Origin: Betaproteobacteria bacterium
GTDB taxonomy: Bacteria; Pseudomonadota; Gammaproteobacteria; Burkholderiales; Burkholderiaceae
DNA: 5,945 bases
Direction: 5' to 3'
NCBI GenBank assembly: GCA_013205155.1
Contig: JABMMT010000084.1
Coordinates: 1-5,945 of the forward strand
Shown here: positions 5,910-5,945 of the stretch, in pieces
Numbering within the stretch: position 1 is the first letter of the stretch
Layout: each line of letters opens with the position of its first letter
Notes under the pieces: generated by a model
What the model saw: only the letters and a program-made list of their open reading frames with translations
Told to the model about the DNA's origin: nothing
The model's database searches: none
Program-made: the position numbers and the translations under genes

Positions 5910-5945
5910 TTGTCGCATCCAGTTGAGCGTATTCGCTCATTTGTC
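5910..5945 (+). CDS. trmB: Probable tRNA (guanine46-N7)-methyltransferase TrmB, N-terminal fragment
   Basis: From TTG at 5910 the frame stays open to the window edge and encodes 12 residues, (M)SHPVERIRSFV. RIRSFV is the start of the conserved N-terminal motif of proteobacterial TrmB (E. coli reads RIRSFVRRQGRLT), in which the enzyme uses S-adenosylmethionine to methylate N7 of G46 in the tRNA variable loop. The upstream AGGAAGG and the 1-bp gap after the decarboxylase stop fit a coupled gene start. TTG is a rare start; another in-frame TTG at 5880 is possible but lies deep in the upstream gene. The call rests on six matching residues plus position, so it is tentative. Confidence 0.55.
   Translation, partial: MSHPVERIRSFV

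Noticed and set aside
5924..5939. Perfect hairpin TGAGCG-TATT-CGCTCA after the decarboxylase gene, a possible intrinsic terminator
   Set aside because: Only three T residues follow before G, and the sequence reads as VERIRS of the probable trmB start, so coding explains it better.
1..5945. Mobile elements, tRNA or rRNA genes, CRISPR arrays or defence systems
   Set aside because: I found no transposase, integrase, long terminal repeats, regularly spaced repeats or tRNA-like cloverleaf; almost the whole window is filled by ordinary envelope genes.

Overview
The window looks like ordinary chromosome from a Gram-negative betaproteobacterium. The coding style (low-to-mid 40s % GC by eye), the LPS heptosyltransferase and the wording of WaaC, UppP and the DUF2721 protein suggest Burkholderiales, most likely a Polynucleobacter-like freshwater bacterium. 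The genus is inferred from protein resemblance, not proven. All genes are chromosomal cell-envelope or housekeeping types. I see no mobile element, tRNA, rRNA, CRISPR array or phage gene.

Layout. Positions 1-192 are the 3' end of rfbA/rmlA (glucose-1-phosphate thymidylyltransferase). It is followed closely by rfbC/rmlC (206-775, GTG start), giving two dTDP-L-rhamnose steps; rmlB and rmlD are not in view. Next on the same strand is waaC (811-1848), LPS heptosyltransferase I. A tolC-family outer-membrane efflux or secretion channel (1852-3474, minus strand) converges on waaC with only 3 bp between the stop codons. A divergent intergenic region of about 120 bp follows, holding a perfect inverted repeat. 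A second plus-strand block then reads uppP/bacA (3595-4440), a DUF2721 membrane protein (4469-4924), UDP-glucuronate decarboxylase (UDP-xylose synthase, 4973-5908), and the first 12 codons of a probable trmB (tRNA m7G46 methyltransferase) starting with TTG at 5910.

How the genes fit together. The left block supplies dTDP-rhamnose and the first inner-core heptose for lipopolysaccharide. UppP recycles the undecaprenyl carrier used by O-antigen and peptidoglycan synthesis, and the decarboxylase supplies UDP-xylose for surface glycans. The TolC-like protein is an outer-membrane exit duct whose inner-membrane partners are not in this window. The theme is envelope and surface polysaccharide biogenesis.

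No new biological system is evident. The points worth a second look are small: the probable trmB start at the right edge, hidden by a TTG codon; -10-like hexamers almost touching start codons that lack a Shine-Dalgarno sequence; an inverted repeat between divergent genes; a tight convergent junction with a GATC-rich palindromic tract; and a hairpin at the stop codon of the DUF2721 gene.
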